Source: Hahnella lacustris
GTDB taxonomy: Bacteria > Pseudomonadota > Gammaproteobacteria > Burkholderiales > Burkholderiaceae_A
Reading direction: 5' to 3'
Length of the DNA stretch: 64,000 nucleotides
Assembly: GCA_965194655.1 (NCBI GenBank)
Contig: OZ239148.1
Span: 1,860,001-1,924,000, forward strand
Under the pieces are notes generated by a model that worked only from the letters and a program-made list of their open reading frames with translations, made no database searches and was not told the DNA's origin. Of this stretch, positions 1 to 8,288 are shown piece after piece. Position numbers and translations under genes: made by a program. Each line of letters opens with the position of its first letter. Positions within the stretch are counted from its first letter, which is position 1.

Positions 1-285
1 TTTGGCTTTATCGGTGGGCGTCACAATGCGCCGACGAGAATCGACGGAGTCGACCTCAAAGCGCAGAAAACCCTCACGCTCGAGCAGGCTCAGGCACTTG
101 TGCAGCGTGGCCGGTGAGGCCACCTGGGAGTCATTGATGATGGTCTGCACAAAGGTGTGCTGCTTGGGGTTGTGATGCGCCACAACCCACTCCAGCAGAC
201 GCTGACTGCGATCGTCAAGGTGTTTGAGTTCGCTTTCACGGGCAATGGAATCGAGCAGTTCGCGCAGATTGAGCCAGGCGTTCAT
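1..285 (-). CDS. MarR-like winged-helix regulator, partial
   Basis: The reading frame opens at an ATG at 285 (codon 283-285) and is still open at the window edge, giving the first 95 residues. A good Shine-Dalgarno sequence, AAGGAG, sits 9 bases before the ATG. The visible part holds a helix-turn-helix (residues about 45-75) followed by a wing ending in DSRRRIVTPTDKA, which resembles the D-x-R-x(3)-V-x-x-T wing signature of MarR proteins. The N-terminus is shorter than in most MarR proteins. The regulated genes cannot be told from here. It is the last visible member of a leftward run after the CYTH-CHAD gene, 38 bases downstream of that gene. Confidence 0.65.
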   Translation of the reverse strand, partial: MNAWLNLRELLDSIARESELKHLDDRSQRLLEWVVAHHNPKQHTFVQTIINDSQVASPATLHKCLSLLEREGFLRFEVDSVDSRRRIVTPTDKAK

Positions 286-323
286 GTGTGGGTTCTCCTT
301 CTGATTCGTTCTAGATGAGGACA

Positions 324-1808
324 TTACACCAGGCCCTTCGCAAGTAGCCAGCCTTCGAGCATTCCCTTGAGACGGGCCTGACGTGCGATTGGTTCCTCAG
401 ACAGCAGCCGACTGACCAGACCCAAGGCCATGGCTGCGTCCTGTTGCTCTCCAAGCTGTTCCTGCCGCTTTGAAGCGCGGCGGCGGGCAGCCTCCGCCTG
501 AGCACCAGCACCAATCTGCCCCAGCCAGCCGGCGGCGTATCGGAGCGCCTTATACGCCAGACGCAGCTCATGCCGAGCCTCCGCATTGGCTTGTTCTGGG
601 GCAGCCTCTAGTGCAGCCTCTCGACGACGAGCACGCTTGGAGAGACGCTTGAGCTGAGCCTTTGCAAACTCCGCTGCATTGATGTCCGTCAGAGCAGGAA
701 GGCTTCGACCCGCGGCCAAGGCCAGATCGATCACGAACCCCTGCACTTCCACCGTTCGCAGATGTGCGCGCAAGGCCTCACGCGCTCGCTGACGCTCTTG
801 TTCGAGCAGATCGGACAGGCGCTGCACCTCCTCGTCATTCGGCAGCGCACGCATCAGCGGGGCGAGAACATCTTCAGCAAGGACATCACGATCTCTCAAC
901 AGGCCCACACGGCTGGCGAGCGTCTTGCTGGCCTGCTCCAGGCCCATCCATTCTGGTGCCGAGAGGAGTGGCCGCACGAGCTTTATCACACTGCGAAAGC
1001 GTCGGAGGGCCACTCGCAGCTGATGGGGACCCTCAGACGCTTCCGTCTCGAGAATGCGCGAGATCTGCCAGCTCAGGGCCTCCACCGTCTCCGTGAGCGC
1101 CTGCTTAAATGCGAGGTCTAGTCGATGCTGGTCTGCCTGGCGTGAGATGACATCGGCGACATTCGGCCATTTCCATCCACCGGCGAGCGCATACCCTCGA
1201 ACCGCCTTCGCTCGGGGCTCGACCACCAGCCCCTCGCCCAGATGTTGGTTGAGTTCCCGAGCCAGTTGCCAGAGGCGCTCTGGCTGCCCCTCGAGCAGTT
1301 CGATCTCGAGCTCGTGCAAGGGGGTGCTGGAACCGTCAAGACCCAGGACCTCTCCACGATCGAAGGCCAACTCCAGCTGACTCCCTTCGTAGGTGACCTG
1401 CCAAGTGGTTCGTCGAACCCGCGTCTCAAAGAGCGGAAGAAGGCTCGGTGCGAGGTCGATGAGTAAGATGCGCGCTTTTCCTCCTCGGGGGTCGGGCAGT
1501 TGAAGGCCCTCATCAAACAGATGCGCAGCAAGAGCAGGGGGTTGCGCTGAGCGCACGCCCAGTGGCTGGTTGAGCTCCAGACGCTCGGTGGGACCTCGCT
1601 CCAGCTTGAAGGTCTGAACCCACTGGCCGGATTCTCGACGCAGTCGCAGCCCGGCACGCGCCTTGCGCAGATGCCCCTGCGGCGTATCAAAATAAATGGC
1701 CCGCAACACCTGCCGGGTGGTTTCTGCAGACTTCACTAATGGCAGCGCGGTGAGGCGACGAGCCATAGACAGGGGGACCTGCAGACAGATTTCAGTCTCG
1801 ATGCTCAT
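324..1808 (-). CDS. CYTH-CHAD domain protein (inorganic triphosphatase-like)
   Basis: 494 residues. The N-terminal half (about 1-205) is a CYTH / triphosphate tunnel metalloenzyme domain with the usual alternating charged strands (LRLRRESG, QTFKLERG, ELEIELLEG). The C-terminal half (about 225-490) is a helical CHAD domain rich in conserved His/Arg (HQLRVALRRFRS, ARHELRLAYKALRY), a fold that binds polyphosphate. Known relatives such as E. coli YgiF hydrolyse inorganic triphosphate. The diagnostic N-terminal ExExK motif reads E4-T-E6-I-C8 here, so the lysine is replaced by cysteine, and activity may be altered. The start follows the HU terminator closely, and no strong ribosome site is visible. 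Confidence 0.85.
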   Translation of the reverse strand: MSIETEICLQVPLSMARRLTALPLVKSAETTRQVLRAIYFDTPQGHLRKARAGLRLRRESGQWVQTFKLERGPTERLELNQPLGVRSAQPPALAAHLFDEGLQLPDPRGGKARILLIDLAPSLLPLFETRVRRTTWQVTYEGSQLELAFDRGEVLGLDGSSTPLHELEIELLEGQPERLWQLARELNQHLGEGLVVEPRAKAVRGYALAGGWKWPNVADVISRQADQHRLDLAFKQALTETVEALSWQISRILETEASEGPHQLRVALRRFRSVIKLVRPLLSAPEWMGLEQASKTLASRVGLLRDRDVLAEDVLAPLMRALPNDEEVQRLSDLLEQERQRAREALRAHLRTVEVQGFVIDLALAAGRSLPALTDINAAEFAKAQLKRLSKRARRREAALEAAPEQANAEARHELRLAYKALRYAAGWLGQIGAGAQAEAARRRASKRQEQLGEQQDAAMALGLVSRLLSEEPIARQARLKGMLEGWLLAKGLV

Positions 1809-1822
1809 GCGAGGTTCAGTCT

Positions 1823-1858
1823 AAAAACACAAAGCCCAGGACGAGCCTGGGCTTTGTG
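1823..1858 (-). terminator. Rho-independent terminator of the HU gene
   Basis: A perfect 13-bp inverted repeat (1828-1840 and 1846-1858, loop 1841-1845) is followed on the minus strand by five T residues (1827-1823). It lies 18 bases beyond the HU stop codon and just ahead of the CYTH-CHAD start, so it should end HU transcription and separate the two genes. Confidence 0.9.
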
Positions 1859-1875
1859 GTGGACTGCAAATTCGA

Positions 1876-2157
1876 TTACTTCTTCTTGTTGACGGCATCC
1901 TTGAACGCCTTGCCTGCCGTGAACTTCACGGTCTTGGCAGCTGCGATCTTGATGGTCTCGCCAGTGCGGGGATTGCGGCCGGTGCGGGCAGCACGCTTTC
2001 CGGAGCCAAAGGTTCCGAAGCCCACGAGTTGAACGGAGTCGCCCTTGGAGACGGCTTTGACGATGGTGGCGATCAGAGCACCCACGACCTCATCGGTTTT
2101 GGCCTTGGAGAGGTCTGTGGCGCCGGCCACTGCTTCAACGAGTTCTGCTTTATTCAT
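1876..2157 (-). CDS. hupB: DNA-binding protein HU
   Basis: 93 residues starting MNKAELVEAVA, the classical HU N-terminus. The beta-arm region GFGTFGSGKRAARTGRNPRTGE with the intercalating-proline motif RNPRTG is present, followed by the final helix ending in AVNKKK. An upstream in-frame extension of 16 residues exists but is not part of the family, so the ATG at 2157 is chosen, preceded by AGAGGGAC. HU bends and compacts DNA. The gene is monocistronic by its own terminator and divergent from trmB. Confidence 0.95.
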   Translation of the reverse strand: MNKAELVEAVAGATDLSKAKTDEVVGALIATIVKAVSKGDSVQLVGFGTFGSGKRAARTGRNPRTGETIKIAAAKTVKFTAGKAFKDAVNKKK

Positions 2158-2274
2158 GGTCCCTCTTTTGAATGGGAGTTGGTGTAGGAAGCGGAAGTGT
2201 ATCAATGCTTACGGGGTTCTGCGCAAGTTGGTGATGCCCCTAGGTCCTGATGCAATGCGCCATGCTCTGGCAAG

Positions 2275-2988
2275 ATGAGGGACATGTCCGATTCGCTCCC
2301 CCCTGATTCCTCCGTATCGCCCTTTGGGCACATCAAGAGTTTTGTCCGACGTCAAGGCAAGATCACGATCGGGCAACGCTTGGCGCGCGAGCAGTTGCTC
2401 TCAAGGTGGTCGATTCCATTTCAGAATGCACCACTTCAGTTCAAGGAACTTTTTGGCCGTGACGCGCCGACCACCCTCGAAATCGGGTTTGGTATGGGAG
2501 AGACCACTGCGCGAATGGCGCAGGCCATGCCTGAGCGAAATTTCCTGGGGCTGGAGGTTTATCCCGCCGGCGTGGGCGCGCTGCTCAAGCGCATCGAGGC
2601 GGAGGATATCCCCAACATTCGCATCATGGAGCACGATGCCGTCGAGGTGCTCCGCGACTGCATCCCCGATGGCTCACTCGAGTCGGTGCACATCTATTTT
2701 CCAGATCCATGGCCCAAAGCGAGGCACCACAAACGGCGGCTCATTCAGCCTCCCTTCATCGAGCAACTGACCCCGAAGCTGCGCATGGGCGGTCTGCTTC
2801 ATTGCGCGACCGACTGGGCACCCTATGCAGAGCAAATGCTGGAGGTCTTGAGTGGATGTAAGGGTCTGAGGAATTTAAGCGGGGCTGGCTACTCAGACAA
2901 GCCCGATTGGAGGCCACTCACCAAATTTGAGAGCCGAGGCTTGCGGCTTGGGCACCCTGTGGCGGATCTTCTGTTCGAGAGAATCTAG
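2275..2988 (+). CDS. trmB: tRNA (guanine-N7-)-methyltransferase
   Basis: 237 residues from the ATG at 2275. A second in-frame ATG at 2284 is equally possible, with a GAGG only 3 bases ahead of it. The SAM-binding motif EIGFGMGE (about residue 65) and the family signature FPDPWPKARHHKRR (about 143-156) identify TrmB, which methylates G46 of tRNA to m7G. Length is normal for the family. It is divergent from HU and convergent with uppP, whose stop lies one base beyond the trmB stop. Confidence 0.95.
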   Translation: MRDMSDSLPPDSSVSPFGHIKSFVRRQGKITIGQRLAREQLLSRWSIPFQNAPLQFKELFGRDAPTTLEIGFGMGETTARMAQAMPERNFLGLEVYPAGVGALLKRIEAEDIPNIRIMEHDAVEVLRDCIPDGSLESVHIYFPDPWPKARHHKRRLIQPPFIEQLTPKLRMGGLLHCATDWAPYAEQMLEVLSGCKGLRNLSGAGYSDKPDWRPLTKFESRGLRLGHPVADLLFERI

Positions 2989-2989
2989 C

Positions 2990-3853
2990 TCAGCCGGTTG
3001 ACCAATCCAGCCATCCAGCCTGCCAGGTTCCGAGCACCACCAGACCGAAGACAATCCGATACCAGGCAAAGCCTGTGAACCGATGGTGGGCCACAAAGCG
3101 GATCAGCCACTTCACCACCACCAAGGCGCTCAAAAAGGCCGAGACGAGCCCCAGGGCGAAGATGGGGAGGTCTTCTATGCTGAGGGTGCCCCAGGCTTTC
3201 AGTAGGCTGTACGCCCCTGCGGCGATGAGCGTTGGCACCGCCAAGAAGAAAGAGAATTCGGTGGCAGCTTGGCGTGAAAAGCCAAACAGCATGCCGCCAA
3301 TGATGGTCGCGCCCGAGCGGCTGGTCCCTGGGATGAGCGCAAAGGCCTGAGCCAAGCCAATCTTCACCGCATCTCGAAGGCTCATATCATCGACCGAATG
3401 CACACGAATGGCCTGCGGCGCTCGGGCCTGACGCGCCTCCACCCAGAGAATGATGACCCCGCCCACAATGAACGCTGCGGCGACCGGCACCGGTGCGAAG
3501 AGGTTCGCCTTGATGAAAGAGCCAAACAAAAGCCCCAGAACGGCTGCTGGCAGAAAGGCGGCTAGGAGATGCAACAACAACGGACTTCGCGCTTGATTGG
3601 GCTGACGCCCCACCCCGAAGGCCTCGAGGAATCGCTGACGATAGAGCCAGACAATCGCCAACACCGCACCCGTCTGAATGGCCACATCGAAGACTTTGGC
3701 GCGATCGTCATCAAATCCAAGCGCCCATCCCGCTAAAATGAGATGCCCAGTAGATGAGATGGGCAGAAACTCCGTGAGTCCCTCGACCACTCCCATGATG
3801 ACGGCCTTGACTGCTTCGGGGAGGTCACGAAGCCACACGAGAATCTCTTCCAT
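2990..3853 (-). CDS. uppP: Undecaprenyl-diphosphate phosphatase
   Basis: 287 residues from the ATG at 3853 (MEEILVWLRDLP). A longer in-frame start 57 bases upstream adds a non-conserved tail and is not used. The two BacA/UppP signatures are present: EGLTEFLPISSTGHL near residue 24 and PGTSRSGATI near 180, within a polytopic membrane protein of several hydrophobic helices. It recycles the C55 lipid carrier used for peptidoglycan and O-antigen, which fits a segment that also carries LPS-core and glycan genes. Confidence 0.96.
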   Translation of the reverse strand: MEEILVWLRDLPEAVKAVIMGVVEGLTEFLPISSTGHLILAGWALGFDDDRAKVFDVAIQTGAVLAIVWLYRQRFLEAFGVGRQPNQARSPLLLHLLAAFLPAAVLGLLFGSFIKANLFAPVPVAAAFIVGGVIILWVEARQARAPQAIRVHSVDDMSLRDAVKIGLAQAFALIPGTSRSGATIIGGMLFGFSRQAATEFSFFLAVPTLIAAGAYSLLKAWGTLSIEDLPIFALGLVSAFLSALVVVKWLIRFVAHHRFTGFAWYRIVFGLVVLGTWQAGWLDWSTG

Positions 3854-3865
3854 AGGTTGAGCATA

Positions 3866-3882
3866 ATAGGGCAATTCCCTAT
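3866..3882. promoter_or_regulatory. Inverted repeat in the uppP/pcm divergent promoter region
   Basis: ATAGGG and CCCTAT form a perfect 6-bp inverted repeat with a 5-base centre in the 46-bp gap between the divergent starts at 3853 and 3900. A rightward TTGAGC-N17-TATCAG pair (3857-3885) overlaps it. It could be an operator or chance symmetry, and no factor is recognised. Confidence 0.3.
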
Positions 3883-3899
3883 CAGAAAGCGACACGCAG

Positions 3900-4574
3900 A
3901 TGAGCCGCATTGAGTCTTTCTCTGTTGATCAGGCACGCGCGAACATGATTGCGCAGCAGATTCGCACCTGGGATGTGCTGGATGATCACATCCTCGAAAC
4001 CCTGCAGGCAGTGCCTCGGGAATGCTTTGTGCCGAACGGCCTGGAGCACTTAGCCTTTGTGGACGCCCAGGTCCCACTCGGTGAAGGTCAGTGCATGCTG
4101 CAGCCCAAGGTAGAAGCCCGACTTCTCCAAGCGCTCTCGCTCAAGCCCCAAGACACTGTCCTGGAAATTGGGACCGGGTCTGGTTACATGGCAACACTCA
4201 TGGGCAAACTTGCGCAGGCAGTGGTCTCGGTGGAGAAGCGCGCAACACTTGCCCGATTCGCTCAACACAATGTGCAACAAGCCGGCCTCTCGAACGTCAC
4301 CATCCAGGAGGGCAATGGCTTCTCCCCCGAGGCGGCATGGGCACACCGTGAGGTGGACGTGGTGGTGCTCTCGGGTGGAGTCCCTCAGATTCCCGATTCA
4401 CTCTTGCGCTTGGTCAAGCCACAGGGCCGGCTTTGCGCCATTATTGGGCAGGCACCCATCATGCGCGCCGTGCTCATGACCCGTGGCCCACATGGATGGT
4501 CTGAGCGAGTGTTGTTTGACACCCTCGTTCCCATGCTCGAAGACCACCCTTTCACTCCAGCCTTCCGTTTCTAA
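3900..4574 (+). CDS. Protein-L-isoaspartate O-methyltransferase family protein
   Basis: 224 residues. The PCMT fold is clear: ECFVPNGLEHLAFVD near residue 41, EGQCMLQPKVEARLLQAL near 62, and SAM motif I EIGTGSGYMATLM near 89. Compared with classical Pcm, the catalytic-loop serine/threonine region before MLQP is GQC rather than TISQP, as in the divergent Burkholderiales paralogues that precede tolC. Substrate specificity for isoaspartate is therefore not assured. It lies 30 bases ahead of the TolC-type gene, suggesting cotranscription. Confidence 0.85.
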   Translation: MSRIESFSVDQARANMIAQQIRTWDVLDDHILETLQAVPRECFVPNGLEHLAFVDAQVPLGEGQCMLQPKVEARLLQALSLKPQDTVLEIGTGSGYMATLMGKLAQAVVSVEKRATLARFAQHNVQQAGLSNVTIQEGNGFSPEAAWAHREVDVVVLSGGVPQIPDSLLRLVKPQGRLCAIIGQAPIMRAVLMTRGPHGWSERVLFDTLVPMLEDHPFTPAFRF

Positions 4575-4604
4575 CGCACTGTTCTTATTAAGGCCCTCGT
4601 CGCT

Positions 4605-5924
4605 ATGTCTTCACTCCAGAATGCTCGTCCGCGTCTTCTCCTCTCTTGCCTTTCCGTCGGAGCCCTTCTGATTGGCCCCTCTGCATGGGCCCTCAGCCTC
4701 AATGAGGCGGCAGCGCTTGCGCTCAAGAATGATCCGAGCTTTCTGGCTGCAGAGCAGTCACTGCGAGCCAGCCAGGCACGCAAGTCTCAGTCTGTGGCCA
4801 CACTCTTCCCCACCCTCTCGGCCAGCGCCGCAGTCACGGATGTCGGCGGCACGGGCCTGAGTGACCATCTCACAGCCCGCACCCTCACCGCTCGGGTCAG
4901 TCAGCCTGTGTTCAACATGGCGTTGCTCAAGGGAGCAGAGCAAGGGGTGCAGCAACTGGTCGCCGCTGAAGCTGTCTTCGCGAGTGCCCGCCAGTCCACA
5001 CTGCTCAAAGTGGCATCCGCATACTTTGACGTTCTGGTCGCGCAGGACAACTTGGCCACCGTGCGCTCAGAAAAGAAGGCTATCTCGGAACAGCTAGAAC
5101 TCGCCAAACGGAGCTTTGAAGTCGGAACCTCCACCATCACCGACCAGCAAGAGGCGCAGGCTCGGTTCGACCTCATTCAGGCCCGAGAGATCGAGGCCAC
5201 CAACGCCCTTGAGCTTCGCCGCAATGCCCTGGCTCTGATCACCCGAACCCCACTGCCAGCCAGCCTGACGGGTATCCGTGGTGCCATCAAGATCCCAAAC
5301 CCACAGCCTCTCGATGTCAACGCCTGGATTGACCAAGCCCGAGCCAGTGGCCTCGGGGTTCAGCGCTCGCGAGCCGAGCTTGAGACCGCTAAGCTCGAGA
5401 CCGGTCGTCGCTCTGCGGGGCACCTGCCCACGGTGCAGCTCTTTGGCAGCCGCTCATTGAACCGCGAAACCATCAGCCCGGGCAGCAGCACCGATTCCAC
5501 CACCGTGGGGTTAGAGGTGGCGATTGGTTACAACCTGGGGGGGCTCGTCAGCGCCCAAGTGCGTGAGGCCATTGCCGGCGAGGGGCAAGCCGATTACGCA
5601 CTTCAGGGTGCGTTGCTCTCGGCGGAGCAAGATACCCGTGCGGCCTTTCTCAATGTGGTGGGTGGCCTCGCCCAGGTCTCTGCGCTCGAGGCAGCAGAGC
5701 GCTCGAGCCAGCTGGCCCTCGACTCAAACAAGCTGGGCTATGAGGTGGGCGTGCGCATCAACATCGACGTGCTCAATGCTCAGCAGCAGCTCTTCTCTGC
5801 CCAACGCGATCTCTCTCGCGCCCGCTACGAGACGCTGCTCTCCAGCCTGCGACTGAAAGCGGCCGTAGGAAGCCTTCAGTCCTCGGACCTGGAAGGCATC
5901 AGCGCGCTCATGACTTCAAAGTAA
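4605..5924 (+). CDS. tolC: TolC-family outer-membrane channel protein
   Basis: 439 residues with an N-terminal Sec signal (basic ARPRLLL, then LSVGALLIGPSAWA) predicted to be cleaved after AWA. The remainder shows the twofold TolC/OEP repeat: LSLNEAAALALKNDP at the start of each coiled-coil half, and VGVRINIDVLNAQQQLFSAQRDLSRARY near residue 380. It forms the outer-membrane exit duct of type I secretion and RND efflux. No inner-membrane partners are in the window. The 3' end overlaps the convergent waaA by 9 bases. Confidence 0.93.
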   Translation: MSSLQNARPRLLLSCLSVGALLIGPSAWALSLNEAAALALKNDPSFLAAEQSLRASQARKSQSVATLFPTLSASAAVTDVGGTGLSDHLTARTLTARVSQPVFNMALLKGAEQGVQQLVAAEAVFASARQSTLLKVASAYFDVLVAQDNLATVRSEKKAISEQLELAKRSFEVGTSTITDQQEAQARFDLIQAREIEATNALELRRNALALITRTPLPASLTGIRGAIKIPNPQPLDVNAWIDQARASGLGVQRSRAELETAKLETGRRSAGHLPTVQLFGSRSLNRETISPGSSTDSTTVGLEVAIGYNLGGLVSAQVREAIAGEGQADYALQGALLSAEQDTRAAFLNVVGGLAQVSALEAAERSSQLALDSNKLGYEVGVRINIDVLNAQQQLFSAQRDLSRARYETLLSSLRLKAAVGSLQSSDLEGISALMTSK

Positions 5925-7262
5925 TCCAGCCTCTCGCAGTGCGGTCAGACTCCGGTCGGTCGCACCGCGGTGCTGGTCTGCATACCGGCGTGCTGCATCT
6001 CCTTGGCGTGCGCGCCCGGACGGTTGGCTTGCCCATTCAAGCGCGAGGCGCACGGCTGCATCCGCGTCCGCCACCTCTGCACCCGCTCCCGATTCCACCA
6101 GCTGCCGAGAGACCTCTGGAAAATTGAACATATGGGGCCCGAACATGACTGGCCTCCCTTGCGCGCAGGCCTCAATCGGGTTCTGTCCTCCAAGGGGCGG
6201 GAGGCTACCGCCCATCACCACCAGGTCGCTCATGGCGATGTAGGCCTGCATCTCACCGAGGCTATCGCCCACCCAAACCTCAGCACCCTGATCCGGTTCA
6301 CCCTGGCTGCGACGACCCACGGAGAAGCCCGCATCCCCGGCCAGTTGGACCACGCGATCGAAACGCTCCGGATGGCGAGGCACCAGCACCAAGCGCACCT
6401 GCGAGGGGGCATGGCGTTTCCAGGATGCAAGAAATGCGATCTCCTCGTCGTCGCGGCTGCTCGCGAGCAGGACCACCGATAACGGATGTGCCTGCTCGTC
6501 CAGAGGGCCCTCCAGTGAGCGCCGCCAGGACTGCCCTTGCTGGATGAGTGCCTCCGAAGGCGTGAGGTCAAACTTCAGACTTCCCGTGCGATGAATAGAG
6601 TCAGTGGATTGGGTGAGTGCAGCAAAACGCTGGCGGTGTTCTTCAGCCTGAACCAGAATGAGTCGCAGCCGGTTGAGCGCCGGCTGAGCAAGCCAGGCGA
6701 ACCGTCGCATCTGACGAGCCGATCGCTCTGAGAGTCTCCCATTGATGAGCGCCACCGGAACACCCAATCGCTCGGCCTGCAGCAGCAGCTCTGGCCAGAG
6801 CTCTGTCTCCATCAGCAGTCCCAGGGAGGGTCGCGTCTGCTTGAGGAAGCGCGAGAGGGCCCAGGGAAGGTCATAAGGCAGATAAGACTGAAAGACAGAC
6901 TCGTTCAGCTCCTCAGAGAAGAGCCTCGCTCCGGTCTGCCGGCCGGTGGGCGTGGTGTGGGTCAGCAAGATCTGCCCATCGGGTGTGTTCGTTAACCAAG
7001 CCTTCAGGAACGGATAGGCTGCTTGCGTCTCCCCCACAGACACTGCATGCAGCCAGAGCAGAGGACGCGTGCGCGCCTGGTTAGCCTTGATGCGCAAGGC
7101 CTCTGGCACCCGCCCCCAGAGCCGCTCGGCCCAGTGCAGGCGATAGGCACCACCCTTGAGCCAGAGTCGCACCAGCATGGCCGGAGTCAGAGCAAGGACC
7201 AGCAGTCGATACCCAGCGTGCGCAAACGCTTGAACGGGAGTGACCTTAATCGTCGCCACCAT
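5916..7262 (-). CDS. waaA: 3-deoxy-D-manno-octulosonic acid (Kdo) transferase
   Basis: 448 residues from the ATG at 7262 (MVATIKVTPVQ), chosen because the longer frame runs into waaC. An N-terminal membrane anchor (LLVLALTPAMLVRLWL) is followed by the GT30 GT-B fold: LHAVSVGETQAAYPF near 75, LLMETELWPELL near 150, and the CMP-Kdo-binding end region VVMGGSLPPLGGQNPIEA near 345. The enzyme adds Kdo to lipid IVA at the inner membrane. The start overlaps the end of the heptosyltransferase gene by 17 bases, so translational coupling is likely. Confidence 0.95.
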   Translation of the reverse strand: MVATIKVTPVQAFAHAGYRLLVLALTPAMLVRLWLKGGAYRLHWAERLWGRVPEALRIKANQARTRPLLWLHAVSVGETQAAYPFLKAWLTNTPDGQILLTHTTPTGRQTGARLFSEELNESVFQSYLPYDLPWALSRFLKQTRPSLGLLMETELWPELLLQAERLGVPVALINGRLSERSARQMRRFAWLAQPALNRLRLILVQAEEHRQRFAALTQSTDSIHRTGSLKFDLTPSEALIQQGQSWRRSLEGPLDEQAHPLSVVLLASSRDDEEIAFLASWKRHAPSQVRLVLVPRHPERFDRVVQLAGDAGFSVGRRSQGEPDQGAEVWVGDSLGEMQAYIAMSDLVVMGGSLPPLGGQNPIEACAQGRPVMFGPHMFNFPEVSRQLVESGAGAEVADADAAVRLALEWASQPSGRARQGDAARRYADQHRGATDRSLTALREAGLL

Positions 7263-8277
7263 CGAGCGGCTCGCCCTTGGGCAACACCCCCATCTCCGTG
7301 AGTGCACGCAGCACCGATTTGGGACGAATGTCATCACCCGCGAGCGTCAGGCCACGCCTGGCCCAGTCCACATGAAATCGCTGCGTCGAGGATCCCGTCA
7401 TGAGACCCACGGTGTTCTGGCCCATGCCTGCGGCCCAATGGGTCAGGCCGGTATCAACGCCCACCACGGCCTTCGCGTGCTGCAGAATGCCGGCGAGATC
7501 TCGAAGCCCCATGGTGGGTAGCATGCGCCCCTCCGAGGCTTTCGCGATGGCCAAGCACTCCCGCCGATCATTTTCACCATAAGCAGGAATGACTGGGCTC
7601 AGGCCTCTTCGCCTCAGTGCCTTACCCAAAGCCACCCAGCGATGCTCCGACCAGGTCTTCGTCTTGCGCCCAGAATTGACCACAAAGACGACCCAGTTGG
7701 GTGAGTCATGCGGAGCCGCACCAATCCGCCCGCAGACCTCTGCAAACTCCTTGGCCATGATGCCAATGGCCACCATCGACCCTGAGAGGGGACGCTCCTC
7801 GAGCGTGTAGCCAAAGACCTCTGAAAAAAGCCTGCGCTGACGCTCCACCGCGTGCCGCTCGTAGGGAACATCGACTGCATGATCCAGCCCGAGAGACGCC
7901 AGCATCGACGAAGAGGAGCCATGACCAAATCCCCAACGACCGCCCTCGCCTACCTTCACCTTGGCCGCAATGAGTGCGCTGTGTCTGGCCCCCTGGGCGT
8001 CGATGATGAAGTCATAGCGCTCGTCGCCCACGGAACTGATCTGACGCAGAAAGTCATCCCAGCTGCTCAAGTCCCAGGGGCGACCCCGTGCACGATCAAT
8101 GCCCACGCGATAGACCTTGTTCACCGCGGGCGAGAGCAGGGGAATGGCCACATAACGCTCTTCCGCCACCCAATCGAACTCGATGTCGGGACAGTGCTGC
8201 TTGGCCTCGGACACCGCAGAGAGGCAATGCACCATGCCACTCATGGTGCCTGTCTTGATGACCAGCGCCCGGGGCAC
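7246..8277 (-). CDS. waaC: Lipopolysaccharide heptosyltransferase I
   Basis: 343 residues from a GTG at 8277. GT9 signatures include the N-terminal LVIKTGTMSGMVHCLSAV, the donor-binding VDTGLTHWAAGMGQNTVGLMTGS near residue 275, and an NSGRKTKTWSEHRW segment near 200. It transfers the first heptose to Kdo in the LPS inner core, upstream of and coupled to waaA. Only 11 bases separate it from the phosphohexomutase stop, so the three form an operon (algC/pgm, waaC, waaA). The ribosome site before the GTG is weak. Confidence 0.92.
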   Translation of the reverse strand: MPRALVIKTGTMSGMVHCLSAVSEAKQHCPDIEFDWVAEERYVAIPLLSPAVNKVYRVGIDRARGRPWDLSSWDDFLRQISSVGDERYDFIIDAQGARHSALIAAKVKVGEGGRWGFGHGSSSSMLASLGLDHAVDVPYERHAVERQRRLFSEVFGYTLEERPLSGSMVAIGIMAKEFAEVCGRIGAAPHDSPNWVVFVVNSGRKTKTWSEHRWVALGKALRRRGLSPVIPAYGENDRRECLAIAKASEGRMLPTMGLRDLAGILQHAKAVVGVDTGLTHWAAGMGQNTVGLMTGSSTQRFHVDWARRGLTLAGDDIRPKSVLRALTEMGVLPKGEPLDGGDD

Positions 8278-8288
8278 GAGGTGGCCGC

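Noticed and set aside
2158..2274. Sigma70 promoter for HU (TACACT with a TTGCGC 19 bases upstream)
   Set aside because: The spacing is too long and both boxes are weak, so it is not strong enough to list.
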